NCBI RefSeq assembly: GCF_017168335.1
Contig: NZ_JABFAU010000011.1
Location: 297,163 to 361,162 of the forward strand
DNA: 64,000 bases
Source of the DNA: Rhodococcus sp. KRD162
Lineage (GTDB): Bacteria; Actinomycetota; Actinomycetes; Mycobacteriales; Mycobacteriaceae
Direction of reading: 5' to 3'
Shown: in pieces, positions 1 through 8,382 of the stretch
Position numbering within the stretch: position 1 is the first letter of the stretch
Layout: each line of letters starts with the position of its first letter
Notes under the pieces: generated by a model
What the model was told of the DNA's origin: nothing
The model's input: only the letters and a program-made list of their open reading frames with translations
Database searches by the model: none
Translations under genes and position numbers: made by a program

Positions 1-276
1 ACCGGGGCCAGGGATGCCGCCGCGCAGCGGTGGCAGGAATTCGGTTGGAGAACCAATGCAGAGGTTCCAGGACCGGCTCTGCGGCAACGATTTCGGCTGG
101 CTCGTTCGGCCCTGGCACCGGTCGAGCGTGCGTTGCGCAACGGATCGTTGACCGCGCGAGGGGCGGATCGGGCGATTCGGGTGGCGTGGACGTTGAACGA
201 TCTCGCGGGCGGCACCGTTCCCGGTGCCGACGAGGTGGGGGCGGCACTGGATTTCCGTGACAGGGGAGTGGCATGA
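1..276 (+). CDS. YifB/ComM-like Mg-chelatase family ATPase, C-terminal fragment
   Basis: An open frame enters from the window edge and stops at TGA 274-276, giving 91 visible residues. They resemble the C-terminal helical domain of YifB/ComM-type AAA+ proteins: an arginine- and alanine-rich stretch (RFRLARSALAPVERAL) followed by the usual ending with ADRAIRVAWTLNDLAG. In this family that domain follows the ATPase core, and ComM is a helicase used in natural transformation. The stop overlaps the dprA start (ATGA), so the two are translationally coupled, the usual yifB-dprA pairing. The ATPase motifs lie outside the window, so the assignment rests on the C-terminus and the neighbour. Confidence 0.75.
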   Translation, partial: TGARDAAAQRWQEFGWRTNAEVPGPALRQRFRLARSALAPVERALRNGSLTARGADRAIRVAWTLNDLAGGTVPGADEVGAALDFRDRGVA

Positions 277-1409
277 GCGGGAGTGGCATGAGCGACGACG
301 AACGCAGACTCGCGTGGGCGTATCTGTCTCGGGTGGCGCAAGGTCCGCATCGGCCGTTGTTCGACCACGCCGCTGAGCACGGCCCGCAGTCGGCGGCCGC
401 GGCGGTGCGATCAGGTGGTCTGGGCGAGCGGCTCGAGGTGCGGGCCCATATCGACACCGCCGCAGCTGATCTCGATCACATTGCTGCATTGGGCGGCCGG
501 TTGGTCACGCCCGATGACGACGAGTGGCCGGCCTGGCGTTTCCTCGGCTTCGATGGGTCCGGTGTGACCGCAGCGGTCGATACCTGTCCACCGCTTGCGT
601 TGTGGGTGTTGGGAAGCGCTCCCGTGGCAGCGGTCACCGAACGCTCGGTGTCCGTCGTGGGTACTCGGGCATCGAGTCCCTACGGTGATCATGTGACGGC
701 GGAGATATCTGCTGACCTGGCGCTCGATGGCTGGACGATCATTTCCGGCGCGGCCTTCGGGATCGATGCCGCGGCGCATCGGGCGGCGCTCGGGGTGGAG
801 GGCACGACGATGGCGGTGCTCGCCTGTGGCGTGGACCGGGCCTATCCGGCGGGCCACTCCCGACTGCTGCGCCAGATCGCAACTCGCGGGCTTGTTCTGA
901 GCGAATATGCGCCGGGTACCACCCCGGCGAAGCATCGATTCCTGGCCCGCAACAGACTCGTCGCGGCGCTCGGGTCGGCAGTGGTGGTGGTGGAGGCCGG
1001 GTGGCGCAGTGGAGCTCGCAATACCGCGGCGTGGGCCGCAAAGCTGGGGCGGCCGGTGCTGGCGGTGCCGGGGCCGGTCACCTCGCCCACCTCCACCGGG
1101 TGCCATCGCATGATTCGTGACAGTGAGGCGATTCTGGTGACGAGTTCGCACGACGTGGTCGCCGAGGCAGGGCCTCTCGGCTCGCCCGAGGAGTCGCGGC
1201 CCGAACTGTTTCGTGACACCGATGCCTTGTCCGAGACCGCATTGATGATCTACGACGCGTTGCCGTCGGCGGGATCATTGTCATCTCGTGAGTTGTCCGA
1301 GCATTCCGGTGTGCCGCTGAACAAGGTGCGCGCAGCCCTGCCGGTGCTGGAGGTGGATGGCTTCGTGGCGAGCGACGAGACCGGGTGGTTTCGGGTGGTG
1401 CGAGGCTGA
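273..1409 (+). CDS. dprA: DNA-processing protein DprA
   Basis: 378 residues. DprA/Smf binds single-stranded DNA and loads RecA during transformation. The Rossmann-like core is complete: VVGTRASSPYG (about 129-139), SGAAFGIDAAAHRAAL (158-173), ACGVDRAYPAGH (184-195), RFLARNRLVA (222-231), EAGWRSGARNTA (241-252) and GCHRMI (286-291). A C-terminal winged-helix region (about 320-378) follows an acidic linker, as in long DprA forms. A second in-frame ATG at 288 is an alternative start. The coupling to the yifB-like gene matches the conserved pair. Competence is not demonstrated in this organism; in actinobacteria dprA is often a general recombination gene. Confidence 0.95.
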   Translation: MSGSGMSDDERRLAWAYLSRVAQGPHRPLFDHAAEHGPQSAAAAVRSGGLGERLEVRAHIDTAAADLDHIAALGGRLVTPDDDEWPAWRFLGFDGSGVTAAVDTCPPLALWVLGSAPVAAVTERSVSVVGTRASSPYGDHVTAEISADLALDGWTIISGAAFGIDAAAHRAALGVEGTTMAVLACGVDRAYPAGHSRLLRQIATRGLVLSEYAPGTTPAKHRFLARNRLVAALGSAVVVVEAGWRSGARNTAAWAAKLGRPVLAVPGPVTSPTSTGCHRMIRDSEAILVTSSHDVVAEAGPLGSPEESRPELFRDTDALSETALMIYDALPSAGSLSSRELSEHSGVPLNKVRAALPVLEVDGFVASDETGWFRVVRG

Positions 1410-1442
1410 ACGTGCTGCGTCGTGAGCCCCGAAGGTAGGGTG

Positions 1443-1461
1443 TTAGGTAATGCTTAGTCGA
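1443..1461 (+). promoter_or_regulatory. possible IdeR/DtxR iron box
   Basis: TTAGGTAATGCTTAGTCGA matches the 19-bp DtxR/IdeR consensus (TTAGGTTAGSCTAACCTAA) at 12 positions, with the left half almost perfect and the right half poor. It lies 42 bases before the start of a siderophore-interacting flavoprotein gene, where iron boxes are expected. It also argues against the in-frame ATG at 1450, which would fall inside the box. Confidence 0.4.
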
Positions 1462-1503
1462 TGCAGCGGGCATCGGCGTCATGTGCTCGAAGAAGGGTCA
1501 GAA

Positions 1504-2286
1504 GTGCCACGCAAGAAAACCACCCTGTCCGTCCTGCGGACCGAAGCGCTCACTCCGCACATGCATCGGGTGTATCTCGGCGGTGCGAATTTCGACGATT
1601 TCGACGCGATCGATCAGACCGACGCCTACGTCAAACTCTTCCTCGGTACCGAGGAAGAACCGATCATGCGGACGTACACGGTGCGCTCGGTCGACACCGT
1701 CGCGCGTGAGATTGCCATCGACTTCGTGGTGCACGGCGACGAGGGTGTCGCCGGGCCGTGGGCAACCCAAGCGAAACCCGGCGACGAGATGTCGTTCTTC
1801 GGGCCCTCCGGTGGGTACGCCCCGCGCGCCGACGCAGACTGGCATCTGTTCGCAGGCGACGAGTCGGCGATTCCGGCGATCTCGGCCGCCGTCGAGGCGC
1901 TACCGGAAGACGCCATCGCCAAGGTCTTCATCGAAGTTGCCGACCGCCACGACGAGATCTACATGGAGACACTCGCAGTCGTGGACGTCACCTGGATTCA
2001 CCGGGGCGCAGCCTCGAACGAGATCGACGACGATCACGCGGGAGACAACGCACCCCTGATCGCCGCCGTGAAGAACACCGAATGGTTGCCGGGGCAGGCC
2101 CAGGTCTTCGTCCACGGTGAAGCTCAGGCAGTCATGCACAACATCCGGCCGTACATCCGCAAAGAGCGCGGGGTCGCCGCCGAGTGGGCGTCGATCTCCG
2201 GCTACTGGCGGAGAGGCCGAACCGAGGAAACGTTCCGGGTATGGAAGCGCGAACTCGCGCAGGCCGAAAGCGGAGTCGACGCCTGA
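1504..2286 (+). CDS. siderophore-interacting flavoprotein (ViuB/SIP family)
   Basis: 260 residues from GTG 1504, preceded by an AAGAAGGG ribosome site at 1491-1498; the upstream ATG at 1450 has none. SIP proteins are FAD-dependent ferric-siderophore reductases that release iron in the cytoplasm. Visible: the FAD-binding RTYTVR motif (56-61), GVAGPWA (about 82-88) contacting the flavin phosphate, a GPSGGYAP loop (100-107), a C-terminal NAD(P)H-like domain with AGDESAIPAI (117-126), and the family-typical SGYWRRGRTEE near the C-terminus. Length is normal. A possible IdeR box upstream suggests iron repression. No siderophore synthesis or uptake genes are adjacent. Confidence 0.88.
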   Translation: MPRKKTTLSVLRTEALTPHMHRVYLGGANFDDFDAIDQTDAYVKLFLGTEEEPIMRTYTVRSVDTVAREIAIDFVVHGDEGVAGPWATQAKPGDEMSFFGPSGGYAPRADADWHLFAGDESAIPAISAAVEALPEDAIAKVFIEVADRHDEIYMETLAVVDVTWIHRGAASNEIDDDHAGDNAPLIAAVKNTEWLPGQAQVFVHGEAQAVMHNIRPYIRKERGVAAEWASISGYWRRGRTEETFRVWKRELAQAESGVDA

Positions 2287-2355
2287 ACCGGCACCGCGCC
2301 GTCGTGTTCGGCGTGTCCGGTTGTGGTGCCGCCCACGAGCCCGCAAGCTGAGCCG

Positions 2356-3282
2356 ATGACCGATTCGCTGCCGCCGCACCTCGGCATCCACGTCGAAGAG
2401 TTCGCCGAGCATCTTCGTCTCGGTCGGGAGCGTTCGGAGCACACGATTCGCGCCTACGTGAGCGATGTTCGATCCCTGCTCGCACACCTGGCGGCCTCGT
2501 CACCGGAGGCGACGATCGGCGATCTCGACCTCCGCACGGTGCGCTCCTGGTTGGCGGGGTACTCGGCAGCGGGTTCGGCCCGGACATCCATGGCCAGGAG
2601 AACCTCCTCGGCGCGCACCTTCGGCAAGTGGCTCGAGCGGGTGGGAGCGGTGGAGATCGGGCCCACGGAACGCCTGGCAGCACCCTCCAGCCACCGCACG
2701 CTGCCCGGTGTTCTTCGCCACAATCAGGCGGCTCAGGCGTTGGCCGCGGCCGAGTCGGGTGCGGCCGAGCTCGATCCCATCGCCCTGCGAGACCGACTGA
2801 TCGTCGAGCTTCTGTACGCGACCGGAGTGCGCGTCGGAGAACTGTGCGGCCTGGACATCGACGACGTGGACACCGACCGCCGCCTGGTTCGAGTGGTGGG
2901 CAAAGGCAACAAGGAACGATCTGCGCCGTTCGGTGCGCCTGCGCTGCAGGCGCTCGAGAAGTGGCTGGCCAGCGGAAGGCCTGCCTTGGCGAGTGATCGC
3001 TCCGGCCCTGCACTGTTGCTGGGTCGTCGAGGTGGCCGACTCGACCAGCGGCAGGCCAGGTCCGCTGTGCACGCGGTGCTCGACACCGTCCCAGGAGCGC
3101 CCAGTCTCGGTCCACACGGCCTACGGCACACGGCGGCAACCCACCTGCTCGAGGGCGGTGCCGATCTGCGGGTGGTGCAGGAGTTGCTCGGCCACGCCTC
3201 TCTGGCGACCACCCAGATCTACACACACGTGTCGGTGGAACGGTTGCGCGCAGTCCACGATCAGGCTCATCCTCGGGCGTGA
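2356..3282 (+). CDS. xerC: tyrosine recombinase XerC
   Basis: 308 residues from ATG 2356 (a GTG at 2323 would add 11 residues). XerC acts with XerD at dif to resolve chromosome dimers. The N-terminal SAM-like core-binding domain covers about 10-95. The catalytic residues are all present: R159 (TGVRVGE), K183 (GKGNKE), H254 and R257 (HGLRHT), H280 (LLGHAS) and nucleophile Y289 (QIYTHV). The chromosomal setting near dprA and rpsB is the usual xerC location in Mycobacteriales. There are no att-like repeats or cargo, so it is a housekeeping recombinase, not an integrase. Confidence 0.94.
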   Translation: MTDSLPPHLGIHVEEFAEHLRLGRERSEHTIRAYVSDVRSLLAHLAASSPEATIGDLDLRTVRSWLAGYSAAGSARTSMARRTSSARTFGKWLERVGAVEIGPTERLAAPSSHRTLPGVLRHNQAAQALAAAESGAAELDPIALRDRLIVELLYATGVRVGELCGLDIDDVDTDRRLVRVVGKGNKERSAPFGAPALQALEKWLASGRPALASDRSGPALLLGRRGGRLDQRQARSAVHAVLDTVPGAPSLGPHGLRHTAATHLLEGGADLRVVQELLGHASLATTQIYTHVSVERLRAVHDQAHPRA

Positions 3283-3349
3283 GCCGAGCGTCTGCGGCGC
3301 TAGGTTTGGTAGCGTCGTTTCAGACGCACTACATCGAAAACGGGGGACC

Positions 3350-4666
3350 GTGGACCGCGACCGACCACAAGGCACTTCGGAGCCGTGGTCGATGCATGTC
3401 GGTCGAGGCTTTGCCGCCGAGCGCCAGGATTCGGCCGATCGGACCGACCGGACTCGTGACAACGACGGTGGGCCCACATCCTCGGAACCGACTCCGCCAC
3501 CCCGGTCGGTACCCCGGCAGCCTCCGCCCTGGCAGACGCCGGATTCCCTCGACCGGCGAATCGCTCCGCCCCGATACAACCCACCGGTACCGGTTCAGCC
3601 GGTACCGCCACCCGCGCAGTCCGATCGCTACCAGCCCGATCCGAACGCCCAGGAGTTTCCGGCAGCATCGGGTCCCTGGTCGCAGCAGCCGTGGGCAGGT
3701 GCACCCAACGCGTATCGACCGAACAGCCAGGACCTGGGCGCGGACTCGCTCCTCAAACGTCCCAAGCGCGCATCGAGCTCCGGCTGGCGACGAAGCGTGC
3801 ACCGTCTCACCGGCGGCGTCATCAATCCAGGTGAGTCGACCGCCGAGGAGCGGTACCGAAATCAGGTGGAACGCATCCGTCAGCCTGTGCTGGGCGACTA
3901 CCGGATCGCGTTTCTCTCACTCAAAGGTGGTGTGGGCAAGACGACCACCACCCTCGGCCTCGGCTCGACGTTCGCGTCGCTGCGGGGCGATTGCGTGATC
4001 GCCGTGGACGCAAACCCCGATTTCGGCACGCTCGGAGAGCGAGTTCCGCGGCAGACGTCCTCCACCGTGCGCGATCTGCTGGCCGCGGCGCCGAACATTC
4101 GTCGGTACTCCGACATCCGCGAACACACCTCGCAGGCACCGAGCCGTCTCGAAGTGTTGGCCGGAGAGCGTGATCCCGCGGCATCGGAGATGTTCGGTGA
4201 AGAAGATTATCGAGCCGTCATCGAGATGCTGCAGGTGTACTACAACCTCATCTTGACCGACTGCGGCACCGGCATCATGCACTCGGCGATGAACGGGGTG
4301 CTGCAACTGGCCAATGCGCTCGTACTGGTCAGCTCTCCGGCGGTCGACGGCGCTCGCAGTGCAGCGGCGACGCTGGACTGGCTCGAGCTGCACGGCTACG
4401 GCCACCTGGTCGAGCGAACAGTGGTCGTCATCAGCTCGGTTCGCCCCGGCTCGTCCGCGGTGGACATGAATTTGCTCCAGCAGCACTTCCTCGAGCGCTG
4501 CCGCGCCGTGCACGTCATACCGTTCGACGAGCATCTGGCCGAGGGAGCCGTCGTGGATCTCGATCTCCTGCGCCCCCAGACGCGTAATGCATTCGTCGAG
4601 CTCGCCGCCATGGTGGCCGACGACTTTCCCGCAGCGGCGGGCAGGCACTCGGGGGCGCGCCGCTGA
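3350..4666 (+). CDS. EspI-like MinD/ParA-family ATPase with proline-rich N-terminus
   Basis: 438 residues from GTG 3350, with GGGGGA (3342-3347) just upstream. Residues 1-140 are low-complexity and proline/glutamine-rich. A GWRRSVHRLTGG linker (145-156) leads to a MinD-type ATPase with the deviant Walker A KGGVGKTT (192-199), a DANPD motif and an LTDCGTG switch region. The order of segments (proline-rich tail, GWRR linker, MinD domain, ending in an LAAMVADDF-like motif) matches ESX-associated ATPases such as EspI (Rv3876). No ESX/type VII genes lie in the window, so the role (secretion accessory or positioning) is open. The final step of assignment is from memory of the family. Confidence 0.75.
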   Translation: MDRDRPQGTSEPWSMHVGRGFAAERQDSADRTDRTRDNDGGPTSSEPTPPPRSVPRQPPPWQTPDSLDRRIAPPRYNPPVPVQPVPPPAQSDRYQPDPNAQEFPAASGPWSQQPWAGAPNAYRPNSQDLGADSLLKRPKRASSSGWRRSVHRLTGGVINPGESTAEERYRNQVERIRQPVLGDYRIAFLSLKGGVGKTTTTLGLGSTFASLRGDCVIAVDANPDFGTLGERVPRQTSSTVRDLLAAAPNIRRYSDIREHTSQAPSRLEVLAGERDPAASEMFGEEDYRAVIEMLQVYYNLILTDCGTGIMHSAMNGVLQLANALVLVSSPAVDGARSAAATLDWLELHGYGHLVERTVVVISSVRPGSSAVDMNLLQQHFLERCRAVHVIPFDEHLAEGAVVDLDLLRPQTRNAFVELAAMVADDFPAAAGRHSGARR

Positions 4667-4686
4667 CGATCCTCGGCGCTCGAATC

Positions 4687-5223
4687 TCAGCCGTGGGGTG
4701 TGTCGAGGGGCTTCAACCTGATGGGATGCCCGCGTATGAGCGCCGTCGGATCGAGGTAGTCGCGACCGCGTCTGATGCCCCAGTGCACGCAGGTCGACGT
4801 GCAACTTCCGTGGCCTGACTGCACGAAGCCCACGACCGTCCCTCGCCGAACCCGTGTCCCGGCGGTGACCGAGGCCGACACGGGTTCGTAGGTCGAACGC
4901 AGTCCACCCGGATGATCCACCGATACGACGGGCTTGCCCGCCACCGAACCGGCGAAGACCACCGTGCCGTCGGCGACGGCCAGTACCGGTTCACCCTCAC
5001 CTGCGGCGAGGTCGACACCGCGGTGGCCGGGTAGCCAATCGTGCTCCGGACGATCGAACGGGGTGAGGACCTGCGGCTTCGGCCGAAGTGGCCAGTCGAA
5101 TGCGCCGGGTGCCGCCGACGCGACCGGCGTCGAGAGCGCGATGGCGGCCACCACACACACCGTCAGTGTCCGAACTGTCAGCGTGCGAACTGTCAGTGTC
5201 CGAATTATCGTGGGGATCGTCAC
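4687..5223 (-). CDS. secreted M23-family peptidase
   Basis: 178 residues from GTG 5223. Residues 20-38 form a signal peptide (CVVAAIALSTPVASA, cleaved after ASA-AP). Its N-terminus contains three copies of a TVRTL unit from a 15-bp DNA repeat. The mature part is an M23 (LytM-like) domain: H67 and D71 in GHRGVD are zinc ligands, and H147 in TCVHWGIR is the third. The first histidine of the usual HxH motif is C145, with C141 nearby; from memory this occurs in related actinobacterial proteins beside rpsB. Predicted to act on peptidoglycan cross-links outside the membrane. Divergent from rpsB. Confidence 0.85.
   Translation of the reverse strand: MTIPTIIRTLTVRTLTVRTLTVCVVAAIALSTPVASAAPGAFDWPLRPKPQVLTPFDRPEHDWLPGHRGVDLAAGEGEPVLAVADGTVVFAGSVAGKPVVSVDHPGGLRSTYEPVSASVTAGTRVRRGTVVGFVQSGHGSCTSTCVHWGIRRGRDYLDPTALIRGHPIRLKPLDTPHG
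5162..5206. repeat. 15-bp tandem repeat, three copies
   Basis: Three head-to-tail 15-bp units (5162-5176, 5177-5191, 5192-5206) built on GTCAGTGTCCGAACT. Units one and three are identical over the first 14 bases; the middle one differs by two bases. The repeat is in frame with the M23 peptidase gene and lengthens the region before its signal peptide hydrophobic core by five residues per copy. Confidence 0.85.
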
Positions 5224-5570
5224 CCGAGAACCATCTCTCGAATCCGGGTACGGAAACGAACATGCAGTCCGAGTGTGGACGAGAAAATTCTTCGTCCACA
5301 GGCATCGGAATCTCTTGACAGTCGGGCCTGGTTATGACGGGGGCCGCGGCAGGTCTACAATCGTCCATGCGACCTGTGCACGCACGGGTCGACTTCGCGC
5401 GTCCGCGTCATCGTATCGACTGCTTCGGCAGAACACCGACACGAGAACCGGTTGCCGGCGGTCCTTTGGAATCTTCGTGATTCGAATGGTCCGGCAACTA
5501 CAGCGGGCGCCAGGGCAGAGGTCACCGACACTCTGCGTCAACCGCACCATCGAAAGAGAGTTCTTCAGCC
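5224..5570 (+). promoter_or_regulatory. divergent intergenic region and rpsB leader
   Basis: This 347-base gap separates the M23 peptidase from rpsB. A -10-like TACAAT lies at 5356-5361; no good -35 accompanies it. A start near 5368 would give a leader of about 200 nt. Within it GTTGCCGG (5451-5458) pairs with CCGGCAAC (5491-5498), enclosing a smaller GAATC/GATTC hairpin (5469-5483). rpsB leaders in other bacteria bind S2 for feedback control; whether this nested hairpin does so is inference. AAAGAGAG before 5571 is the ribosome site. No coding sequence is evident. Confidence 0.4.
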
Positions 5571-6440
5571 ATGGCTGTAGTAACAATGAAGCAGCTGCTC
5601 GACAGCGGCACACACTTCGGACACCAGACCCGTCGCTGGAACCCGAAGATGAAGCGATTCATCTTCACCGACCGCAACGGCATCTACATCATCGACTTGC
5701 AGCAGACTCTGACCTTCATCGACAAGGCCTACGAGTTCGTCAAGGAAACTGTCGCCCACGGTGGCACGGTTCTGTTCGTCGGCACCAAGAAGCAGGCCCA
5801 GGAGTCCATCGCCGCTGAGGCGACTCGCGTGGGTATGCCCTACGTGAACCAGCGCTGGCTCGGTGGCATGCTCACCAACTTCCAGACGGTCCACAAGCGT
5901 CTGCTTCGCCTCAAGGAGCTCGAGGCAATGGAGCAGACCGGTGGCTTCGAGGGACGCACCAAGAAGGAAATCCTCATGCTCACGCGTGAGATGACCAAGC
6001 TGGACCGCACCCTCGGTGGTATCCGGGACATGGCCAAGGTTCCGTCGGCCATCTGGATCGTCGACACCAACAAAGAGCACATCGCCGTCGGCGAGGCACG
6101 CAAGCTGAAGATCCCGGTGATCGCGATCCTCGACACCAACTGCGATCCCGACGTGGTCGACTACCCGATCCCGGGCAACGACGATGCGATCCGTTCCGCA
6201 GCGCTGCTGACCAAGGTCGTCGCATCCGCAGTGGCCGAGGGCGTGCAGGCGCGTGCAGGCCAGAACACCGCATCCGACGCCAAGCCCGAGGTCGGCGCAG
6301 GCGAGCCCCTCGCCGAGTGGGAGCTCGAGCAGCTCGCGCAGGCATCGCCTGCAGCAGAGGCTCCCGCCGAGGCTCCGGCAGCAGAGGCTCCCGCAGCCGA
6401 CGCACCGGCAGCAGAGGAAGCACCGGCCGCTCAGTCTTGA
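5571..6440 (+). CDS. rpsB: 30S ribosomal protein S2
   Basis: 289 residues from ATG 5571, with GAAAGAGAG upstream. The N-terminus ([20 protein letters not shown]) and the [13 protein letters not shown] segment are diagnostic of S2, which bridges the 30S head and body. The core ends near residue 230. The last about 40 residues are an alanine/proline/glutamate-rich tail with imperfect AEAPA repeats, common in actinobacterial S2. It is first in the conserved rpsB-tsf-pyrH-frr order. A hairpin between rpsB and tsf may adjust their ratio. Confidence 0.98.
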   Translation: MAVVTMKQLLDSGTHFGHQTRRWNPKMKRFIFTDRNGIYIIDLQQTLTFIDKAYEFVKETVAHGGTVLFVGTKKQAQESIAAEATRVGMPYVNQRWLGGMLTNFQTVHKRLLRLKELEAMEQTGGFEGRTKKEILMLTREMTKLDRTLGGIRDMAKVPSAIWIVDTNKEHIAVGEARKLKIPVIAILDTNCDPDVVDYPIPGNDDAIRSAALLTKVVASAVAEGVQARAGQNTASDAKPEVGAGEPLAEWELEQLAQASPAAEAPAEAPAAEAPAADAPAAEEAPAAQS

Positions 6441-6448
6441 TCGAATTC

Positions 6449-6482
6449 GGTCCCGGTTCACCCTCAGGGGTGGGCCGGGGCC
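6449..6482 (+). terminator. rpsB-tsf intercistronic hairpin
   Basis: Arms 6449-6463 (GGTCCCGGTTCACCC) and 6468-6482 (GGGTGGGCCGGGGCC) pair over 15 positions, three of them G-U, around a 4-base loop, 9 bases after the rpsB stop. No T-run follows, so it may be a partial terminator or attenuator or an mRNA-stability element rather than a full stop. Confidence 0.55.
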
Positions 6483-6596
6483 GCTTCGGTCTGTCAGGGT
6501 TGTCGTCGGTTCGGCTCCGCAAGAGCCAGTCGACCGTGCCCTGAGAACAGCATTTCGTCAACGTCCGTACCCAGCATTTGAGGAGGCTCGCCCAAG

Positions 6597-7421
6597 ATGG
6601 CGAACTACACTGCCGCCGACGTCAAGCGGCTCCGCGAGCTCACCGGCTCCGGAATGATGGACTGCAAGAACGCGCTCGCCGAGAACGACGGCGACTTCGA
6701 CAAGGCCGTCGAGTACCTGCGCATCAAGGGTGCCAAGGACGTCGGCAAGCGCGCAGAGCGCAGCACCGCCGAGGGCCTCGTCGTCGCCGAGGGTGGAGTG
6801 CTCGTCGAGATCAACTCCGAGACCGACTTCGTGGCCAAGAACGACGAGTTCCAGACGTTCGCGGCCGCAGTGGTGGCGACGGCTGCAGCAGGCAAGCCTG
6901 CCGATGTCGATGCGCTGAAGGCACTCGATATGAACGGCACGACTGTCGACACGGCTCTCAACGAGTTGTCGGCGAAGATCGGTGAGAAGCTCGAAATTCG
7001 CCGCGTCGCGTCCTACGACGGCAACACGGCAACGTACCTGCACAAGCGCAGCGCGGATCTGCCGCCTGCCGTCGGTGTTCTGGTCGAGTACACCGGTGAC
7101 GGCGAGGCCGCCGGCGACGCTGCGCGCGGTGCCGCGATGCAGATCGCAGCACTCAAGGCCAAGTACGTCACGCGTGAGGAGGTCCCCGAGGATCTCGTCG
7201 CTGCCGAGCGTCGCATTGCCGAAGAGACTGCTCGTGAAGAGGGCAAGCCGGAGCAGGCACTGCCGAAGATCGTCGAAGGACGCGTCAACGGATTCTTCAA
7301 GGATGTCGTTCTCACCGAGCAGAAGTCGGTGCAGGACGGAAACAAGACCGTCAAGGCCATCCTGGACGAGGCAGGCGTGACGATCACGCGCTTCTCTCGT
7401 TTCGAGGTCGGCGCAAGCTAG
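6597..7421 (+). CDS. tsf: translation elongation factor Ts
   Basis: 274 residues from ATG 6597 with a strong GAGGAGG ribosome site at about 6580-6586. EF-Ts recycles EF-Tu by exchanging GDP. Signature one ([18 protein letters not shown], about 12-29) and the [10 protein letters not shown] segment (about 77-86) are present, followed by the dimerisation and C-terminal modules. Length agrees with the short actinobacterial form. It follows rpsB after 156 bases containing a stable hairpin, and precedes pyrH by 177 bases. Confidence 0.98.
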   Translation: MANYTAADVKRLRELTGSGMMDCKNALAENDGDFDKAVEYLRIKGAKDVGKRAERSTAEGLVVAEGGVLVEINSETDFVAKNDEFQTFAAAVVATAAAGKPADVDALKALDMNGTTVDTALNELSAKIGEKLEIRRVASYDGNTATYLHKRSADLPPAVGVLVEYTGDGEAAGDAARGAAMQIAALKAKYVTREEVPEDLVAAERRIAEETAREEGKPEQALPKIVEGRVNGFFKDVVLTEQKSVQDGNKTVKAILDEAGVTITRFSRFEVGAS

Positions 7422-7570
7422 TCTGCGCACCACTCGGTCGAGGCGATGCCGTTCATTCGATTCCATCGAGTGGGCGGCATCACTCGTGTGTGGGCGACGT
7501 TCGGTTGGACGTCGGAGCCCTGTCCACTACTCCGACCTCGATAGGGCAGGATGATCGTTGAAGTTAGCCG

Positions 7571-7576
7571 TAGTGT
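7571..7576 (+). promoter_or_regulatory. -10-like box before pyrH
   Basis: TAGTGT lies 22 bases before the pyrH start, in a 10-base string TAGTGTTCGA that recurs exactly at 32273-32282 before the cobalamin riboswitch. This suggests pyrH has its own promoter despite following tsf. No clear -35 is visible. Confidence 0.35.
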
Positions 7577-7598
7577 TCGACGAGTACCGAGGAGAGCT

Positions 7599-8327
7599 AT
7601 GACCGATCCGGCCCCTGACCGTCCCGGGTTCCGACGCGTGATGCTCAAACTGGGTGGGGAGATGTTCGGAGGCGGCCAGGTCGGCCTCGATCCGGATGTC
7701 GTGAACAACGTGGCAGAACAGATCGCCGAGGTCGTGGCCACCGGAGCGCAGGTCGCCGTGGTGATCGGTGGCGGCAACTTCTTCCGGGGTGCCGAACTGC
7801 AGCAGCGCGGAATGGACAGGTCGCGTTCGGACTACATGGGCATGCTCGGCACCGTCATGAATTGCCTTGCCTTGCAAGACTTCCTGGAGAAGCAGGGTGT
7901 TGCCACCAGGGTTCAGACCGCGATAACCATGGGGCAGGTCGCAGAGCCGTACCTCCCGCTTCGGGCACGGCGACACCTGGAGAAGGGTCGCGTGGTGATC
8001 TTCGGAGCCGGGATGGGTATGCCGTACTTCTCCACCGACACCACCGCTGCGCAGCGCGCGCTCGAAATCGGTGCCGAGGTGTTGCTGATGGCCAAAGCCG
8101 TCGACGGCGTCTACTCGGCCGACCCTCGGGAGGACCCCGACGCCACGATGTTCGACACCATCACCCATCGCGAGGCCATCGAGCAGGGACTGAAAGTGGC
8201 CGACGCGACCGCCTTCAGCCTGTGCATGGACAACGAGATGCCGATGCTGGTGTTCAATTTGCTGATCCAGGGAAATATCGCCCGCGCAGTGGCCGGCGAG
8301 AAGATCGGAACGCTGGTCACATCGTGA
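7599..8327 (+). CDS. pyrH: UMP kinase
   Basis: 242 residues from ATG 7599, chosen because GAGGAGAG (7589-7596) precedes it; an in-frame ATG at 7551 has no such site. UMP kinase makes UDP from UMP using ATP and belongs to the amino-acid-kinase fold. Visible: MLKLGGE near the N-terminus, [10 protein letters not shown] (nucleotide loop), the [11 protein letters not shown] segment, and the [19 protein letters not shown] region that binds UMP. Sits in the conserved tsf-pyrH-frr order. Confidence 0.97.
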   Translation: MTDPAPDRPGFRRVMLKLGGEMFGGGQVGLDPDVVNNVAEQIAEVVATGAQVAVVIGGGNFFRGAELQQRGMDRSRSDYMGMLGTVMNCLALQDFLEKQGVATRVQTAITMGQVAEPYLPLRARRHLEKGRVVIFGAGMGMPYFSTDTTAAQRALEIGAEVLLMAKAVDGVYSADPREDPDATMFDTITHREAIEQGLKVADATAFSLCMDNEMPMLVFNLLIQGNIARAVAGEKIGTLVTS

Positions 8328-8382
8328 CTGTCACCGACAGTGGCGCGGACGAATCGAAGACGAAGACGATGGAGGACAGACC

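Noticed and set aside
2356..3282. An integrase of a mobile element
   Set aside because: The recombinase is a chromosomal XerC by size, neighbours and absence of att repeats or cargo genes.
5315..5338. TTGACA with TATGAC as an rpsB promoter
   Set aside because: The spacing is only 12 bases, too short for a sigma-70-type promoter.
7441..7480. GATGCCG/CGGCATC pairing after tsf as a terminator
   Set aside because: The arms are seven bases with a 23-base loop and no T-run; too weak to call.
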